A stretch of DNA of 64,000 nt from Aurelia coerulea (taxonomy: Eukaryota > Cnidaria > Scyphozoa > Semaeostomeae > Ulmaridae), in the NCBI GenBank assembly GCA_039566865.1, contig CM076949.1:744001-808000 (forward strand), read 5' to 3'. Position 1 is the stretch's first letter; each line of letters begins with the position of its first letter. This document shows, in pieces, positions 44,061-55,952 of the stretch. The translations under genes and the position numbers were made by a program. The notes below the pieces were generated by a model that did not search any database, was not told the origin of the DNA, and worked only from the letters and a program-made list of their open reading frames with translations.

Positions 44061-44654
44061 CTGAAGTGGCACTTGGAGATAACGGGCTGAAAGTTACCCA
44101 ACGTATTTATAGGCCTGGACCATCGAATAGATCCTGTTGTGTTGAATATCATTGCGTTTGAACCCAGCCCCCTGTCTGCTGTATATAAAGAAACATGGAA
44201 ATATAAACTTTTAACATTCTATGCACTTTTTGCCCTGCAAATGAACCTGGCGAATTATTGTGCAGCAAAGCAAGGAATGTGTCCTTCGGAGCAACAGTTT
44301 TCATATGCTAGGCTCTGTTGCATTTTTAGTCCAAAAAACCTTAAAGACATGCATCATTTCGGACACAAATGACTGGTAAATGTCACATACATATCATATA
44401 GAAATTGAAGAGGACCTAACTGTTCAAGGAAGACAGGCATTGATTTTGCATTTCACATTTCACTTTTCTTCCAGTGTTGACGAGTTCGGGCATCTTCAGA
44501 GCAACTCAATTCGGTTTCGTCTTCTGTATTTTAAACAAATCTAGAGCAAAGAGTCCAGAAAGCAGTCCAAAATAATTCACCAGAGGGTACATATGTTTAC
44601 CTAGCTCTTTTCTTTATTTTCGCATGTGATTCTCTGTTTAGTGGACTGCCCTTT

Positions 44655-45089
44655 GCACTACACGTTTTTTTTTTATAAGAAACTGGTTTATAAGAAACTA
44701 GTACTACGATGACCAAAAATTTAAGAAACTCTAGTACTACGCTCAAGAACAGTTAAGAAACTCTAAAACCTTATTTCTGTATGTCTCTCTTATTCTATGT
44801 CTCTCTAACAAAGGTACATTTGTCTTTTCTTGATTTTTAACTGCAAAATTGGTAAATTTTTGCCTTGATGTGCATGTCTTCTTCTTGATGAAAATGTCAA
44901 TGCAAAATGGAAGCCCTTTCTCGAGAAAACGGCTTAACTTCGAACAATACCGCAATTTTAGGCCCAACAAAATAAGAAACTAATTAAGAAACTTTTACTA
45001 CTAAAACACCGAAAATTTCATGCGAAATTAAGAAACTTTTAGTACTAAGTGCTGATCCAAGTTTCTTATAAAAAAAAAACGTGTAGTGC
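44655..45089. mobile_element. MITE with GCACTACACGTTTTTTTTTT ends
   Basis: The terminal inverted repeat continues through TATAAGAAACT, about 30 bp in all. Inside, short AAGAAACT(N)AGTACTA motifs repeat in both halves. The element is 435 bp with no coding frame. Confidence 0.75.
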
Positions 45090-48009
45090 TGTATATTTTG
45101 TTTCCAGTTAGGTCACAAAAACAGCTCACTTCGTGTTGATTAAAAACAGCTGCCCGGCCTTAAAATACCATTATGAAAAATAAACAAAGAAAAACAAACG
45201 AGTTGACAGATTTTGTGGGTAAATTTGAAGTATTAGCAAGCAGATACATGAAATATTCAAATCGGTAAAGGTTAAAGGGAATCTAAGCATATGTTAGCAT
45301 TTGATGAAAATAGCCGGGCAAAAGACAAAAGGCTGTAACACGTGCCGCACCATATTTGGGTAACTTATCGAAGTCAACAGGAAATACTGATAAATGATTG
45401 GCTAAACTGTGACCGCAAGTGGCTTGAGCCACTTTTATATGCTTACATTCCCTTTAAGAAAAGTGCAAAATCCTCCAAGATAAATTTTTCAGCCAGCTAA
45501 AGAATACTCAATTTCGATAGAAAATTAGGTGTCCCTTTGGTGTGACAGTTTTTCTTTAAAGATAGATTATCTTCAATGAGTAACAGGCAGGCAATAGTTT
45601 CAACTTGGAATTGTAATCGTGCCGTTATCTCTCGGCTGTTTAAAAATAGATTTGTTTTTCTGCTACATTCTGCTAAAAATATTCCTTAACATTAAAGGGA
45701 TAGATGACACGGAGATATTACAAACCAAAAATGTTCTTTATCTAACCTATGATTGATCTTTTACAAAGAATTAAAGATCTTTGGCTACAGGACCAATTTA
45801 CAAAGCATTTTATCGCCCTCTACTAAGTTTCTTGGTACCTAAATATGGTCTGTAGAAATTTCATATCACTTATATCATATTAATACCATTTTCTATCAAT
45901 GACCCTCACTCCTAGCCACTTAGTGTCGAACTTTATATAAACCTTGTACACAACTTTTACTCGAATTTTGAGACCAACAGATTCTTTGTGTTTTAAGTTT
46001 GATACTGCTATTTTTAACTTTCTTTTCTCCAGCAAGTTCCAGAGTGACAAAATCTGTCCCATTGTAGCATATCTTGAGGAAACTTTGTCCATTAAATGTG
46101 GATGGAAAAATCTCTTAATGATTAAATTTTTGCAGTTTTAAACGTAAGGATCACTTTTTAGAATGGGAAGGGCACTTTTAATCTTCCAAACAGGTTGAAG
46201 AAAAGAACGCTTTGAAGCTAAAAATAAGACACTTCCAATAAAACAACTTGGAGAAGCATGACGGTGCCCCGTGTACCATCCAGCCCCTACTTCTATGCTT
46301 TTGAGAATCTGCATCGTCTGCCTTGATTAGAGCAGCTACAATAACTTTCCTCGCTCCTCAGCTCTCGAGATTTCTTATCCAAGTCGAGGGGTCTATCATT
46401 CTTTGGAAAGAGCATATGGGATTTTTGAAACAAAGTTGCAAGGATTCTCGGGAATGCTTCTGAAAACCAACAGGAGTTTTGCCCAACTCTCAGATTTAAG
46501 AGACCTTTTTCATTATCTTCTTAAATTATGCCCAGATGGGAAAGCCAAGTACAGCGGCTGCTTTCACTTTTTTTTCCTTTTCAGCATTGGTTGCTATGTT
46601 ACAATGGTTGCCAGTTGCCTGCAAACTGCTTGCTTGCATTTATAACAAAACGCATTTTACGTCAATGCTTGTTTTTTACACCAATGTTTACCAGATAATT
46701 ATAAACACAAAAAGATAGGTCAAGGCTTTTAAAGAAATGCTTAGACCCTTGTAGATGAGCAAGCTGCGAGTTTTCGGTATGAGACTTGGGCGTGGAAGAT
46801 TTTCTTTTAGACCCCACAATAAGTTTGAGAGCATGTGGAGATAATTTGAATGAGACACCGCAAGGAAATTCAAAATAAAAAACTTCAAGATGATGTTCTG
46901 CCGAAAACACTACGTGTGCTTATAATTTCAATTTCCTTTAATTGATGTTTTCTCTCTAACGGCGGAATTTCAATTAAACATATGTTTGAACATATTGAAG
47001 GTGAATTAGAAACGTTAGAGAGCTTGAGGCTAAATGACAATGAATCAGTTTTTTTGATGTATTTATTTTATTCTTTACGTTGTTTACTAGAACCTTCCTA
47101 ACTTCATTCTGTTATTTCTTGATCAATAATTTAATTAATCAATTAACTCATATTTCCATCCACTCATTTTTAAATTCAGTTTCATTTCATTCCATTCACT
47201 AATTTATCCATTCATCAATTCGTTCATTAATTCATTAATTCAAACATCCGTGCCTCACATCTTTCGTTCATTCATTCAGCAAGGGGTTTGGTTATGCAAC
47301 CCACACTTCATTCAACCAACGAAAAACTGTGAAATTCGCCAGATGACAGAAATATTCATGTAACATGTCATGAATCAACTTTTTTCTGCACAAAATCGAG
47401 TTCAAAATGTGACCTCTTTTCAACACCTGCCTATAATGCCTGCTTGAAATAAGCCCCCAGATTTTCCAAAGCTCTTTTAAACCGAGGAGCGAGAGAGACA
47501 CTTGCAAGTCCAAACCTCAGGAGGCTTTAAAATAGGGGCTAGACGTTAAAAATGGAACTTTGCCCCAAAGATTTAGGCGATCTGCAACTGCTAATCAATT
47601 TTCATTAATTCAAAATGAATTTGAATCAATGCTTGCCTTTTCACCCAGCCAAAGACTCCGAAAAGAGAACCCTCGGAAAATGGAAAAACTTTCAAGCTTT
47701 CGTAACCTTACTACAAAGCTTGTTTCTGTTGAAAACAGTTAGATCTACGCTAAACAATTGTGGTTAGGAAGAAAAGAAAGAGAATTGGACATTCTAATTG
47801 ATATGTTATGGATCGCGTTATGGATATGTACTCATCCATCGGAATGTTCCTCTCTCTGTTCTGAGTTCTTGACTACAGTTGATCTCAGCATGTGATAAAA
47901 ACCGGAGCTTAGAGCCCTAGGACCTCTAAGACCCGGAGCTTAGAGCCCTAGGACCTCTAAGACTCCTAGGAACCTTAAGTACTAAACATGAAGAGGACCC
48001 TTAACACCA
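45090..48009. other. intergenic, no recognised gene
   Basis: The sequence is largely unique to the eye, with an ATTCATTCATTC-rich simple stretch at about 47150-47280 and a 31-32 bp direct duplication (CGGAGCTTAGAGCCCTAGGA) near 47905-47965. No exon pair can be supported. Confidence 0.5.
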
Positions 48010-48262
48010 AAGGGTCATTATCAAGCAGTCAAACAGGAGTTTGCGTATCATAAGCTTCCCCCTGCTATCCCACGAACTTCTGCTCGTTCAAACCAACGCT
48101 AGGAATCATGCAGAGTTTATTCTCAGTACAAGTTTAAAACTCTCTGCACGATTCCTGGCGTCCTGGCGTTGGCTAACGAGCGGAAGTTCGTAGGATCATG
48201 GTAGGATGGAAGAGGGGAGGCTTACGATACGCAAGCTCTTATTTGATAGCTTGCTGACATTG
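48010..48262. mobile_element. foldback element of about 250 bp
   Basis: GTATCATAAGCTTCCCC and CGAACTTCTGCTCGTT at the left are mirrored by AACGAGCGGAAGTTCGTA and GGGGAGGCTTACGATACGC at the right. It lies upstream of the signal-peptide exon and directly beside the 48273 element. Confidence 0.65.
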
Positions 48263-48272
48263 GACTTTTCAG

Positions 48273-48430
48273 GGCCGTAGGAAGCATCCTAAACTTGGGG
48301 GACACGACACTTCAAGGGTACTTTTGATTGACCTAAAGGTCCCTAGGGCACTTACCGAACCAAGGGTCCTCTGTGCATCTGTTGGTGCAAGGTCCAGTGG
48401 GTGTGAGGGTTTTAGGATCCTAGAGAGCTA
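48273..48430. mobile_element. CAGGGCCGTAGGAAG-family element, one end
   Basis: The left end CAGGGCCGTAGGAAGCATCC is well preserved, followed by AAACTTGGGGGACACGACAC, a core shared with the 55792 copy. The right end could not be placed with confidence. Confidence 0.45.
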
Positions 48431-48594
48431 CGGTCCGGTTTTTACATTATGCCCATGACTACAGTGGATCCCTGCGTGTCTTTGTGGACATGTGATCCCC
48501 CCTATAATGCGCGGGGAGTTCATTGATAGATATGTTAAGCTATTAAATGAAGTGTTTGCTCCCTGCATGACATGACTCTTCCGCGCGCGCACAT

Positions 48595-48724
48595 TTTGTG
48601 AGTATTTAAGCGGTGTGTGTCAATCATTTACGACAGTTGTACATGCAATAGCTGTGAGCGTATGCTGTGAAAGAGCTGAACAAGGTTAAATACAGAACTT
48701 CGACTTTACATTTGTTTGGCAAGC
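48595..48724 (+). promoter_or_regulatory. possible core promoter and 5' UTR of the signal-peptide gene
   Basis: A TATA-like TATTTAAG near 48602 is followed by about 115 bases without repeats up to the start codon at 48725. The spacing would allow a TSS near 48632. This is inference from position only. Confidence 0.3.
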
Positions 48725-48794
48725 ATGGAAACTTTCAAGATGAACCTATTGGCGCTGATTCTCATCCTCAAATTCACCATCATCAAAGGCTTTG
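48725..48794 (+). CDS. first coding exon of an unidentified secreted or membrane protein
   Basis: The exon starts ATG and encodes METFKMNLLALILILKF then TIIKGF, a short charged start, a hydrophobic core and a turn, which is a typical signal peptide. It ends one base into codon 24 before a consensus donor GTAAGT at 48795. A TATTTAAG motif lies near 48602, about 120 bases upstream, in a stretch free of recognised repeats. I could not identify the following exons between here and 61100; the gene may continue past the window or be a single-exon remnant. The product is unknown. Confidence 0.5.
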
Positions 48795-50569
48795 GTAAGT
48801 TTATTTGCATTTATCCACTTTCTCATTATTTTCTGTCGCATTCGCCTTACTTATTTCGTTTCTAAATGTCCCAAAATTTCATGGAAGCAAAGTTCAAAAT
48901 GTTTGCGATAGGAATTCCTCATTGCGTGCTGTGAAAAGTAGGTTATGACGTTAAATACACAAGAAAGATTTGGCAAGACATTTCCCTTTTTCAAGAAAAA
49001 ACATTTCCTCTAATATTAGCTCATGCGAATGATCTACTTTCAAGATGGTCATCATGAGCGAGTTCATACAAACATTTTTTCCATCTTTGTTTGGCAAAAT
49101 TTTGTAATTTACATGATGTAGCTAACTTTTGCTCGTGAATCTTGCAGCCTTGCTGTCTTTCTCATTAAACTACGCAGCCCGATATCCGAGTTATTCGATT
49201 AAACAGAAACAGCGTTATCAGATTTTTATTTTTATGTAAATAAAGAGTTCGAAAGTAGTTGAAAGTAGCCCCAAAACAATTTGTATTTGCAGCGAAGAGC
49301 AAATCACTGCTCAAAATGATTTCGTAAACTTTCGGCACGATTTCTTTGCTTCTAACCAAAAAAAGCCTGAAAAATCTTTAGAAATGCTTTTGGAATCTCA
49401 AGCACTTTATCGATGACACATTAACCACTCAGGACTCGATTTGCAACGTATCATCATTTTGATCTATTCATATTTACTACCAGTATTTGTCAAAATTTCG
49501 TTGTTGTTTATTGAGCAAATTCAGTAATCTAGGATTCGAAGAACTAATGTAATCAAGTAATTAAAGAAAAACATCGAAACTCCGTTTTCGATTGAAGATG
49601 ATCTGCCTTCCGTGTCAAACAGGTTCCCAAAAACATTTCTACCAACGTATCTATATCCGACTAACTTCTTCAGGCTTCTTCAAAACTCCTTGAATGGACT
49701 CTCAAACTCTAACGGTCTAATATTTCCTGGAGGCAACAATCTAGAATCGATCTCTTCAAATATTAACAGTGAGGGGTTCATGGAGTGCAATCTCTCTCTC
49801 TTTTGGAACAACAATGGATTGCAAATTTTGCCACCTTTCCTTTGACGTTTGAGTGATCTTCCCCTCCCCTTTGAACCCAAAAACGCTCGCAGGCTCGAAA
49901 AGGCCAAATATGCCATCATGTGAAAGGTACATTTCAAAAAAAGGGTATTGAATTTCTATCAAAACAAAAGAAGTTCTGGATGTCTTACAGGATTTCTAGA
50001 AGAAAACGAAATGATTGCTATGGAAAGTATACGATTTTTAGAGAATGATTTGCCTCTCACCATCGTTTATCTGCTTCTTAACCTCCGTTGCATTTGTAGT
50101 TTTCTCAAACGAATACCATACGTGTTTCAATACATTTAGGAGAGATTCTCATTCAACTGGTAACTGGCGTGCTTTAAATAAGTATTCTTTCGGGAATTCC
50201 TTTTTTTGGTAGATGAGATGTATTTCTGTTTGCAATGAGATTTGTAGGGAACGTTCCTCACAAACACATCATTCCTGTCGTCATCTCTCAGTTGCAGTCT
50301 TCCCATGCTGTCTCTCCTCAATTTATGAAATAGAACATGACCAAGGAAGACAGTGTGCTCAAAATCAGTCGTTGAGCAATAGATTCGATGAGTCATACTA
50401 CGAAGGGGACCTTTTACAAATGTTGTATTTACGTGGCTAAAATTTCACTTTCACAAATGCGAAATATCTTTAACAAATCTTTCAAAAACAACCGTGCATT
50501 CTTCGAATCAAAATTCGCTACAGAAAATGAGAGGTACATTCAGGAATTTCAAGAATTCAAGAAAAATTT

Positions 50570-50917
50570 TCAAAAAAACTTAAAAACATCGTGATTTCTA
50601 AACCGTTTGACGCAACATGAAGCAATTTCGAAGAGAACTATAGTTTATGGATGCCTACCATATGGTATCAAGCAAAAGTCTGTCATTCATCTGGTTTATG
50701 ATTTAGAAATTTGATGACGTCACATCCTAAATTGAGCTGAGATGTAAAATACGCTATAATTTTGAAAAATATTCAAAATTTCTGGAAAGTCCAACGGTAA
50801 AATCATAGATAAGTATCTCAAGTTTCATTCAAGCCATTCAATCAGAAGAAATAGATCATTGAATTTTACACCCACCTTTTTACGTAAACTTTTTACGATT
50901 TGGAAGCTATGCTCAAC
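50570..50917. mobile_element. family C element, half copy
   Basis: The right end AATTTTACACCCACCTTTTT and GATTTGGAAGCTATGCTC is well preserved, and the interior has ATTTGATGACGTCACATCC. The left terminus is missing. Confidence 0.55.
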
Positions 50918-51402
50918 TGTATAGTTCCCAGTCCCCTAAAATTGATCTGATTGATCCTGTTGATTTGTGATTCTATGTTCCCTTGTTCTCGTAAATTCGT
51001 AAGAAACAACAAACGCTTGATAACGGGATCATCCTACTTTCTCTTCTGCTGCCAACAAACTTATGGTCAGAAAACGGACATATTAATTTGAGCAAGCCGG
51101 TCACCGCTGACTGATAAAAGATTCCGTTGAGAGTTCTTAGAGAAGTTAAAGTTTTACGCAAAAATGACAAGCGCATCTAGATAAAGAAAGGTCTAGGAAA
51201 AAGGCCTTTTAGATCAAATTAAGAAGCAAGTTTTGCAGGAAGCATGGATCTCGTTTTCTAAGTCAGCAGGAAAATCTTTTACATCGAACAGAGATTTTGG
51301 TCACGTTTACATTGCTCCAGAGCGAACAAAGTAGTCATGAATTTAGCAGGAATAGTGCAAATGTTACATTTTCGCTAAGGATTCAAAGTTGTAACCGGTA
51401 CG

Positions 51403-51750
51403 TACAGTGTGAAAGGGGCCCGGGGGGTCTACTTTATAAATTGAGCACTCGAGGATGTGCCTGCCAATAGGGTCCCATTTGCAGCTAAAAATTCCGGGAC
51501 AGGATTATACCTTTTGCGTCTTTATTCCGGGACAGGTATGTCCATTGACGCTACTTTTTCCAGGATAGGACAAATTTGACTTGAAAAACCTAAAATAACT
51601 TACATAAGAGACTGATAATATCCAGGACAGGTACCTTGTTTTCAAACGTTTATTCCGGGACAGAGTCATAAAAAATTTTCTGGCAGGCACATCCCCGTTG
51701 TTTTTCTCCAAGGAAGACTCCCCGGTGAAAGGGGTCTCTTTTACACTGTA
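51403..51750. mobile_element. MITE with TACAGTGT ends and CCGGGACAG internal repeats
   Basis: The ends TACAGTGTGAAAGGGGCCC and, inverted, TACAGTGTAAAAGAGACCCC match. The interior carries four or more copies of TATTCCGGGACAGG-like words. No protein is encoded. Confidence 0.7.
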
Positions 51751-52430
51751 TTGTACTGCACTGTTTTGAAATGATAATTTTGTACACTGAACTGAAAAGT
51801 AAATCTTTAAAAAAACATGGACAAATTGAGGAGAGTATTGTTATACAACGCACTTTGCCTTGTTGAGTTAAGGAAAGGACCTGGCTAAAAAAAGAGATCA
51901 TTCATTCAACATTTGATCAGAATGTACCACGGTCTCGTGGCGAAAAATCAGATCAGATTGCAGTTGAGGCTTCTCGACACCCGAACTTTGATCTGAACGC
52001 TAAACAACACCATATATATTACTTTCACGGCTAGAATTATGATGAGGAGAGGAAGGAAACAGAGATTTAGGAGCCACGGGGAACTGCATGGGGGCATCAT
52101 ACCTCGCCAAGACTTTTGAAAGTATTCTTCAAAATGTTCTCTTCTGCAGGTAAGCGCAAGGGAGTAGCCATCGTGCAGATTCAATTGATTTCTCATAGGA
52201 GAGGCAAGGGTTCTCTTAAAAGGAATCAGTTGAGTCTGCACGCAGGTTAGCAAGAGAGCCTTTCCCCTTTGTGATGCGCCCTTCTCGGACTAAAAGGTTC
52301 CATCCTGAAAGCCTTGTCCACCCGCTTCGTCCCTGGGAAGAGAAGGCATTTGGTTGGGAAGGATAGGCAAGAGTTAATGGAAGGGAAAGAAGGGGAAAGG
52401 AGCTCCTGTCCAATTTTATCTATTTTGCAC

Positions 52431-52880
52431 CAGGAACGCCGGAGAGGGGGGGCGCGGGGGGGCAAGCGCCCCTTCTGCCCTTTCCTAACGGGGGCAAGGG
52501 GGGCAAAAGTGCCCTTTCAATGAAAAACAATAAGTCACTTTGAAACTTGATAGAAAAGCCGCCATAGCTTCATTCCTTTATCAGAAACACACCAGTAACG
52601 AAAAATAAGTGGCAATTGTAACTTCAAAATAAGCAATATGCGAGTTTATGCGATTCGGAGTGAGAAATAGCCGAAAAATTTCATGAAAGAATATGATTAA
52701 TGTTCGTTAAAACATTTTTAATAGCATTTTAAGCCAATCTGAAGGGCGTGGCCACAAAAATTTTTCCGGGGGAGTACCCCCGGACCCCCCAATTTTTAGG
52801 CTCGCTTCGCTCGCCTTCGGTCTTGAATGCCCTTACGTTCCTAGTCGCCCCCTTGCCCTACCACCGCTCCGGCGTCCCTG
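52431..52880. mobile_element. hAT-like non-autonomous transposon, 450 bp
   Basis: The terminal inverted repeats are CAGGAACGCCGGAG and, on the other strand, CAGGGACGCCGGAG. The flanking 8-bp duplication TTTTGCAC is exact at 52423-52430 and 52881-52888. An 8-bp duplication with CAGGG-type ends is typical of hAT elements. Internal C/G-rich runs sit near both ends, and no transposase is encoded. Confidence 0.85.
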
Positions 52881-54695
52881 TTTTGCACAATCAAGTTTAC
52901 GGAGCAATGTAATTATGTATATATGTATGTAAAATTTAGCCATGTTAAATTAAAAATTTGATGAAACATAAATTCAGGAAAAAAATTAGTCTAATGACAA
53001 GTGTACAATATAGAGTAGATATGAAAGTTAGAAATTTAATCTAAAAACACCCCCAGTTAAAAATGGCAGGGATAGCATTAAAAGGTCAGTGCGACCTTGT
53101 TTCCATAATGGCCCCTCGTCCAGTCAAGAACTTTTGACTACCGATATTTGCATCATGATGGAGGCCTGACCATTCCTTCAGAATTATGTAGTGGGTAGGA
53201 GGAGGAGGGGGGATGCGACAGGGAAAGCGTCGAAGGATCCTTCTCTTTCATTGTTCAAAGTTTGTAACAAACAACTTTTCAAAATTGTGCAAAAAACGTT
53301 TGATGTGGGTATCATTATTGGAGTTCTTTCTCTTCTCCCATTCACAAGTTCTTGATCCAATTTCTAATTCGATTTCGAAACAAATTATATTTCTGCCGCA
53401 AAACAAGTTACAATGAAAAAACAATAATGTTTGCTAAAAACCAGTGTTTTCAATGACTTAGTTGCTGGCTTTTTGTATGTTATGTTTGACTTATCTACGA
53501 TTACTCGTATTGCATTTCCATGTGGTTTTTAGCTGTTAAGGAATTAAGATGATATATTTTTAGATTTATTGTTTTCGACATCTTCAAGATTTTGCCTTAA
53601 AACCTTTGACGTCAAGATCCAGTTACCTAAAAAATCCCTAAAAACAAGTTTTAAAAGGGTTGAAGATTCTGAGTTTAAAATCTCCATGCTGTGGGTTTTT
53701 TGATCCATCATCCCTCATCACTGCATCAGTTGAGAGATGAGGGCAAAACAAAGGGATGTGCCTCAGTCAGAATATAGGGGTAGACGTGCAACAACGTGGA
53801 AAGGATCATCTTTCATGCAAAAGCATTAGTACAGCAGAAGGTCAAATTGTGTTTTCGTAGCTAATAGTCGAAAAGTAAAAAATTTGACTTCAGAGTTAGG
53901 TAAAGCTTAATTATGGTCTTCTAGCTAAGCTAAGGCATATAGAATTCGATATGCAAGTTACAAACATAAATAGCTGTTTCCATTGACTTTGAAAAATGTT
54001 TAAGTGTCCCCTAGGTGCCCTTTCAATATGTTTCCCAGCCTTTTTCCGAGGGCCAGTTTCCTGCTAGGAGGTAGACTCCTTTTGGGGCATGGGGACGAGG
54101 TTGTACCTTACCCACCAGCAAATATGACTTAAAAGATAACCCTGCTAAAATGTATCTTTTCTTATCTATCTCTTCTCTCCTATCGTATCTCAACTCTGGC
54201 CTATCTTTTCAATGGAGCAGAACATCTCATCGACACGATATCAACTTCACATCAGAACGTTATGTAATAGAGTCCACCTTTCTCAAATTACACGCTTTCA
54301 TCCTTGTCAGAGAGAATGTACGAGAAAGTAGCGTGGAGTTTAGGCAAGATTAGACCAGGTAACTGATGGGACATGCTGGTTCATTCACAATCGAGGCTAG
54401 TCACCGTCATTCTGAGGTGGTAGCCACGACGAAGGCTGAGAAGCTAAAAACTTTCGGCAAACCAAATTCTTCTTCAACCCCCCAGACCCACCCAAACACT
54501 TTCAATTTCAAATTATCACAATAAGAGTTTCTCCCAACCCCCGGCTCCCAACTCCTCTGTCCTCTCTAGCATAAGTAAGTTCCAAATAAGTTTAAAGGCA
54601 GAAACACCGCGATGCGACAAAAAGCAACAGCAAATGTGATGAATTTATTTTATGCCAATATTTCGTCCTGCCATGCAGGACTTCTTCAGGGCTGT

Positions 54696-54946
54696 CAGTT
54701 CCAAATCTTTGAATCGGTGTCAAAAGGTGACTTTGAAATTTTATGAGCATTTCTTTTAAACGAATGACTTGAAAGAAGCTTACTTTTATCTATAATATTA
54801 CTGTCAGACTTCAATATTTTGAGAACCTACAGCATGTGGTATGATACCATATTGTAGACATTCAAAAACTATGGTCTTCCTGAAAATTATTCAGTTCAAT
54901 TCAAAGGAAAAATAGGTCATGGAAGTTTACACCAACCTATGCTCTC
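54696..54946. mobile_element. family C element, internally deleted
   Basis: Both ends are recognisable: TTCCAAATCTTTGAATCGG on the left and GAAGTTTACACCAACC then TATGCTC on the right. Much of the interior is absent. Confidence 0.5.
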
Positions 54947-55791
54947 CTCTCTTGGTTCATTCCCATTTTTCCCACAGTTCCTACCGCTCACCTTTTCTCT
55001 CATCTTTCTGTCTTTCCCTCCTGTGAACTTTATTACCCGGATCGTCATGTTTTCTTACCTGTGGACAGAGAAACAAATTAAGAATAAAAATCGCCACATT
55101 CTGCCCCTTTGGTCTCAGAAGCAGACTGCTTACAAATGCGTTTTGACTTCCAGGTCTCTCTAAAATGTGACCATATCCCATGCAGCGAAAGATTAAGATT
55201 CAGGGTATAAGTAACACTTTCTCACGACAATTTCAAATAAAGCTAATCACATTTTAAATTCGGAAACGAAAACACAAGTATTTTAAATTTTCGACGTGAT
55301 TCTCGCTGGTCCAACAGTAAGCAACAACAAACATGAATGTGAATTTCTAAGTCATAGATGAATGAGTTTCGAAAATACGGAACGTTCGTTGCATAAAGGA
55401 AGAAGTGGAAGAATTGACGAGAGATGGAAAGCAGGAGAGTTTGTAAGATAGATAAACTGTCTGGTTTGAGAAATTAAACAGAAGATAAACAAGTGAACGT
55501 GACTTTCTCCATAAATCAAAAGCTTAGTGTCAGGATAGAAAGAAAGATTGACTGAAGCAACCCTGGCTCATTTCTTATTGACGTATTTATGCATTTACTG
55601 TGTTTGTGAAGGCTTTTCTCTTCAGCATTTGAGAAAGCAATTCAGAGCATAAATCAAAATAATAAAATATTTGTTAATGTTGAATGCGAGTACATGCTAG
55701 AAACTTTGTGTGTGTTTTTTTTTACGTTATTCCTGGTACATAAGTCATTTATTTACCATATTGTCATAAAAAGGAAAGTATTAGACCTGCA

Positions 55792-55952
55792 AGGGCCGTG
55801 GGAAGCATCTTAAACTTGGACGGGCTGGGGACACGACACTTCAAGGGCACGATTTTCATTACATTACAGGGGCCAATTCATGAAAGAGGGGCCTTTTCTA
55901 TTTCAAAATCTTGGGGGCATGTGCTCCCAATTTCCCCCGGTTCCTACGTCTG
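55792..55952. mobile_element. CAGGGCCGTAGGAAG-family element
   Basis: The sequence starts AAGGGCCGTGGGAAGCATC, shares GGGGACACGACACTTCAAGG with the 48273 copy, and ends CCCCCGGTTCCTACGTCTG. The same right end appears at 36790-36835 (CAGTTCCTACGTCTCTGG). Confidence 0.55.

Noticed and set aside
52103..52200. Possible minus-strand exon (LNLHDGYSLALTCRREHFEE)
   Set aside because: A GTATGA donor is present but no clear acceptor, and I could not connect it to any other exon.
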